Shown: positions 61,850 through 64,000 of the stretch, piece after piece | Layout of the letters: every line of letters begins with the position of its first letter | Numbering within the stretch: the stretch's first letter is position 1 | Source of the DNA: Cavia porcellus | Lineage: Eukaryota > Chordata > Mammalia > Rodentia > Caviidae | Assembly (NCBI RefSeq): GCF_034190915.1 | Contig: NW_026947489.1 | Coordinates: forward strand, 55,862,001-55,926,000 | DNA: 64,000 bases | Reading direction: 5' to 3' | Made by a program: the position numbers and the translations under genes | The notes under the pieces: generated by a model | What the model was told of the DNA's origin: nothing | Seen by the model: the letters and a program-made list of their open reading frames with translations, nothing else | Databases searched by the model: none

Positions 61850-62400
61850 TTTTCCTGGCCTTGTCGTGCTCGCCACGCGTGCTTCTCCTTCTCTGGGCTC
61901 CTTCGAGGCCTTTGTTGCAGGGGACGCTTCGGCCCCGCGCCTGCCCCTCGCGTCCCGCCCGCGGTGCGCGGTCCTTCGGCCTGCAGGGGGCGCTGTGCGC
62001 GCCCTCGGCCCCGCCGCCCGCAGCGCTTCTGAAAGGGCCGGCGGGGCACGTGGCTCGGGACGCCGTTCGCGGCCGCCGGGGAATAGCGAGACTGGCGGCG
62101 CCGCCCCTCCGCCCGCGAGGGCCCAGGACGCCGAGCACCGAGCCCGCGAGGACGCGGCCGCGGCGCCGAAGTGAGGCCTGCCCCGGTAAGCAACCCGCTA
62201 GGGCCCCGATTGCGCGGCCCACCCCTCGCGGCCCTGCCGGGGGCGCCGCGGCCCGAGCAGCTGGAAAGCCGATGCTGCGAGGCCTGGGTGCGGAAGGGGC
62301 GGCCCGGGGCGCCGTCCGGGGCGCCGTCCGGGGCGCCGTCCGGGGCGCCGTCCAGGGCAGTCGGGCCTGGTCAGGCCAGGATTCTGCAAGGATACTACCC
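61850..62400 (+). promoter_or_regulatory. CpG island, probable promoter and non-coding first exon of the next gene
   Basis: Very CpG-dense block with GC boxes. CCCCG|GTAAGC around 62186 is a good splice-donor match on the plus strand. No ATG occurs between about 61900 and 62270, and no DUF3669, KRAB or MAE-type start exon is visible, so an untranslated first exon is likely. By human gene order the next gene would be ZNF783; this is inference only. Confidence 0.5.
62306..62353 (+). repeat. GC-rich 12-base tandem repeat, four copies
   Basis: GGGGCGCCGTCC is repeated four times without mismatch. Each unit carries the palindrome GGCGCC. Confidence 0.95.
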
Positions 62401-62499
62401 GAGATACTCAACAGGCTGCTTCTTAAGGGAGAAATGCCACATGCTGCTTGCAACAACCCCCTTTTTACCTAGTTTAGAAATTACTTTAGCAATTTTATT

Positions 62500-62602
62500 T
62501 GATTTTTTGAGCCTGGTCTCGCGCTGTAGTTCAGGCCGGCCTCAAACTCCAGGATCCTCTTGTCTCGGCCTCTCAAGGACACGTACATCACCACGTCCGG
62601 CT
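62500..62602 (-). mobile_element. B1-type SINE
   Basis: TTTTTTGAGCCTGGTCTCGC, AGGCCGGCCTCAAACTCCAG, ATCACCACGTCCGGCTT. It retains several CpGs. Confidence 0.85.
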
Positions 62603-62640
62603 TCAGCACATTTGAATATTGGTTCTAAAATGTACGATGT

Positions 62641-62720
62641 GGGGCTGGGGATGTAATTCAAGGGCATATGCACCCGCCCGGCAAGTGCAGGGTCCTGAGT
62701 TCGATTTCCAGTACAAAAAA
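62641..62720 (+). mobile_element. ID-like SINE
   Basis: GGGGCTGGGGATGTAATTCA, CACCCGCCCGGCAAGTGCAG, GAGTTCGATTTCCAGTAC. Confidence 0.88.
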
Positions 62721-62987
62721 ACGTGCAATGTGCCCACTTTAGAGAAAATAATGCTTTAGTCATTTATTTTCACTTTATTTTAATGGTCATACGGACTAAT
62801 GGGTCCTTTGGTGGTTTTTGACATACTGGAAAAAAGCTTGTAAGGAGCTCAGTAAGTGTGGTGTCTATTAATACTTCCCTGAAATTTCTTGGCGCTCATT
62901 TTCCTGGACTTTTTTTTTTTCTTTCCAATAGTGGTGGTTGAACCCAGAGCCTTCACATTGAATCATGGCCTCCAACTCTTTCTGTAT

Positions 62988-63103
62988 TTTTTATTTTGAG
63001 ACAGAGTCTCACCACATTTGCCCAGGTGGGGCTCAAACTTGCCATCCTCTTGGCTCAACCTCCTAGAGTGCTGACATTACAGGTGTGAGCCATTGTGCCC
63101 AGC
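62988..63103 (-). mobile_element. B1-type SINE, diverged
   Basis: TATTTTGAGACAGAGTCTCA, TGGGGCTCAAACTTGCC, GAGCCATTGTGCCCAGCTT. Confidence 0.75.
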
Positions 63104-63143
63104 TTCTGGGGTGCTTTTAATGTTTTTATTATTTATTTAGCCT

Positions 63144-63300
63144 TTTTCTTTTTGAGGCAGGGTTTCACTGTGCAGTGCAGGCTGGCCTTGAACTCACTTT
63201 GTAGCCCGGGCTGGCTTTGAACTTGCAAGTGATCCTTCTACTTAAAACACCACCACCACTACCACCACCCTACCCCACCCTCGTGCTGGGATTACCTGGA
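63144..63300 (-). mobile_element. B1-type SINE with internal duplication and a (CCA)n insert
   Basis: CTTTTTGAGGCAGGGTTTCA, AGGCTGGCCTTGAACTCAC followed by CGGGCTGGCTTTGAACTTGC. An ACCACCACTACC-type run replaces the region before GTGCTGGGATTACC. Confidence 0.88.
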
Positions 63301-63756
63301 TGCTTTTTAAAGGGAATGAAGTCTCTGTTCCTGTTAGAGTTTGCTTAGTTTCCTCCGATATTGCCAGAGTGCAAGGGAGAGAAGCGTCAGGGTTCTATGG
63401 GTTCCTGGCCTTGGCCTTGTGGAGCCGGACAGAATTTCCTGTACCTGTGCAGGTGACATCCTCAGCCCCCCTGCTGTGACCTGCCTCTGCTGTATCTGCC
63501 TGACCATCCCCGTCTCCCTGCTTCTTTTCCTCTCTTAGTACCTGAGCTCCCCCCACACCCACACACATACTGGTCCTGATTCCTGTTAATGCAGCCTGTC
63601 AGTCCTGGGTGTTTGTGGGGAATAATCCAGCCTCATCTAAGAATTGGCACTAGATCTGCTCATGGTCTGTGCACCTCCCACAAACCCCAAATCATCTCTA
63701 CCTGACACAGTAGAAATGCCACATACATGTGAAGCTGTTCTGTTTAGATAAAAAGT

Positions 63757-63818
63757 ATACCTGGTAAGCTTAAGGTCCTGAGTTCAGTTCCTGGTACCAT
63801 AAAATACAATAGAAAAAA
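63757..63818 (+). mobile_element. 5'-truncated ID-like SINE
   Basis: CCTGGTAAGCTTAAGGTCC, GAGTTCAGTTCCTGGTACC, A-rich tail. Confidence 0.75.
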
Positions 63819-63918
63819 GTATGTACATGTTTACACATGCAATTTTTTCTTTCCAAATATTTTTATCTGGGGTTGGTTGCATCCTTGGAAATAGAGCCTG
63901 AAGGCCCATTGTTTTTTT

Positions 63919-64000
63919 TTTTGTTTGTTTGTTTTTTTTTTGAGACAAGATCTCATTATATAGTTCAGGCTAGCCTTGAACTGTCATTGAGACTGGGCTT
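63919..64000 (-). mobile_element. B1-type SINE, cut by the window end
   Basis: (TTTG)n and T-tract, TTTGAGACAAGATCTCATTA, AGGCTAGCCTTGAACTGTC. Confidence 0.85.

Larger units (their letters stand above)
58240..61850. other. Intergenic region after ZNF212
   Basis: No gene recognised. It holds an ID-like fragment (58345), a B1-type element (58755), a small local tandem repeat (60476-60545), a (TG)n run and an old ID-like piece (61700). The stretch 58.9-60.4 kb is unclassified; its open frames show no domains I know. Confidence 0.7.
62400..64000. other. Sequence downstream of the third CpG island
   Basis: Filled mainly by B1-type (62500, 62988, 63144, 63919) and ID-like (62641, 63757) elements. 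63.3-63.75 kb is unclassified. No DUF3669 or KRAB exon of a further family member is visible before the window ends. Confidence 0.7.

Noticed and set aside
61591..62472. Several 160-223 codon frames on both strands in the 62 kb CpG island
   Set aside because: Stop-poor GC-rich sequence; Arg/Pro/Ala-rich translations without domains, open on both strands at once.
1..64000. CRISPR arrays, operons, ribosome binding sites, bacterial insertion sequences
   Set aside because: The sequence is mammalian; the regularly recurring motifs are SINEs and zinc-finger repeats.

Overview
This is nuclear DNA from a mammal. It holds intron-split KRAB/C2H2 zinc-finger genes, CpG-island promoters and a dense load of short retroposons. 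The repeats point to a rodent outside the mouse/rat group. B1-type (7SL-derived) elements carrying an internal direct duplication and ID-like tRNA-derived elements ending in a short A-tail dominate, and I see no B2 elements. A castorimorph (beaver-like) source is my best guess, but that is inference and not proven by the sequence.

Three genes of one tandemly duplicated family lie on the + strand, in the order of the human 7q36 cluster: ZNF398, ZNF282, ZNF212. The family pairs an N-terminal DUF3669 (HUB-type) coiled-coil exon with a divergent KRAB-A exon, one or more short acidic 'linker' exons, and a final exon encoding all zinc fingers. ZNF398 is present only as its last two coding exons (6759-9472). 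ZNF282 is complete in eight coding exons (19338-39790, 663 codons). ZNF212 is complete in five coding exons (48650-57172, 493 codons). All splice sites listed are GT/AG and all phases join in frame.

Layout: 1-6758 ZNF398 intron; 6759-9472 the last two ZNF398 coding exons with their intron, then a 3' UTR to about 10.98 kb; 11-19 kb intergenic, repeat-rich; 19.04-20.2 kb CpG island and ZNF282 promoter/exon 1; 19.3-41.4 kb ZNF282; 41.4-48.4 kb intergenic; 48.42-49.11 kb CpG island and ZNF212 promoter/exon 1; 48.6-58.2 kb ZNF212; 58.2-61.8 kb intergenic; 61.85-62.4 kb a third CpG island with a plausible splice donor but no recognisable coding exon, probably the promoter of the next family member (ZNF783 by human synteny).

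The genes are likely paralogous DNA-binding transcription regulators, not a pathway. The most interesting signals are these. The ZNF282 start exon is homologous to the ZNF212 5' UTR, where the matching ATG opens a short uORF that is in frame with the real start and cut off by one TGA. ZNF282 has four tandem phase-1 linker exons, three carrying a sumoylation-type motif, and ZNF398 carries the same module. There is a 55-base identical block between the DUF3669 exons of ZNF282 and ZNF212. Several old DNA-transposon relics are present, including an inverted mariner pair and a TA-flanked MITE.
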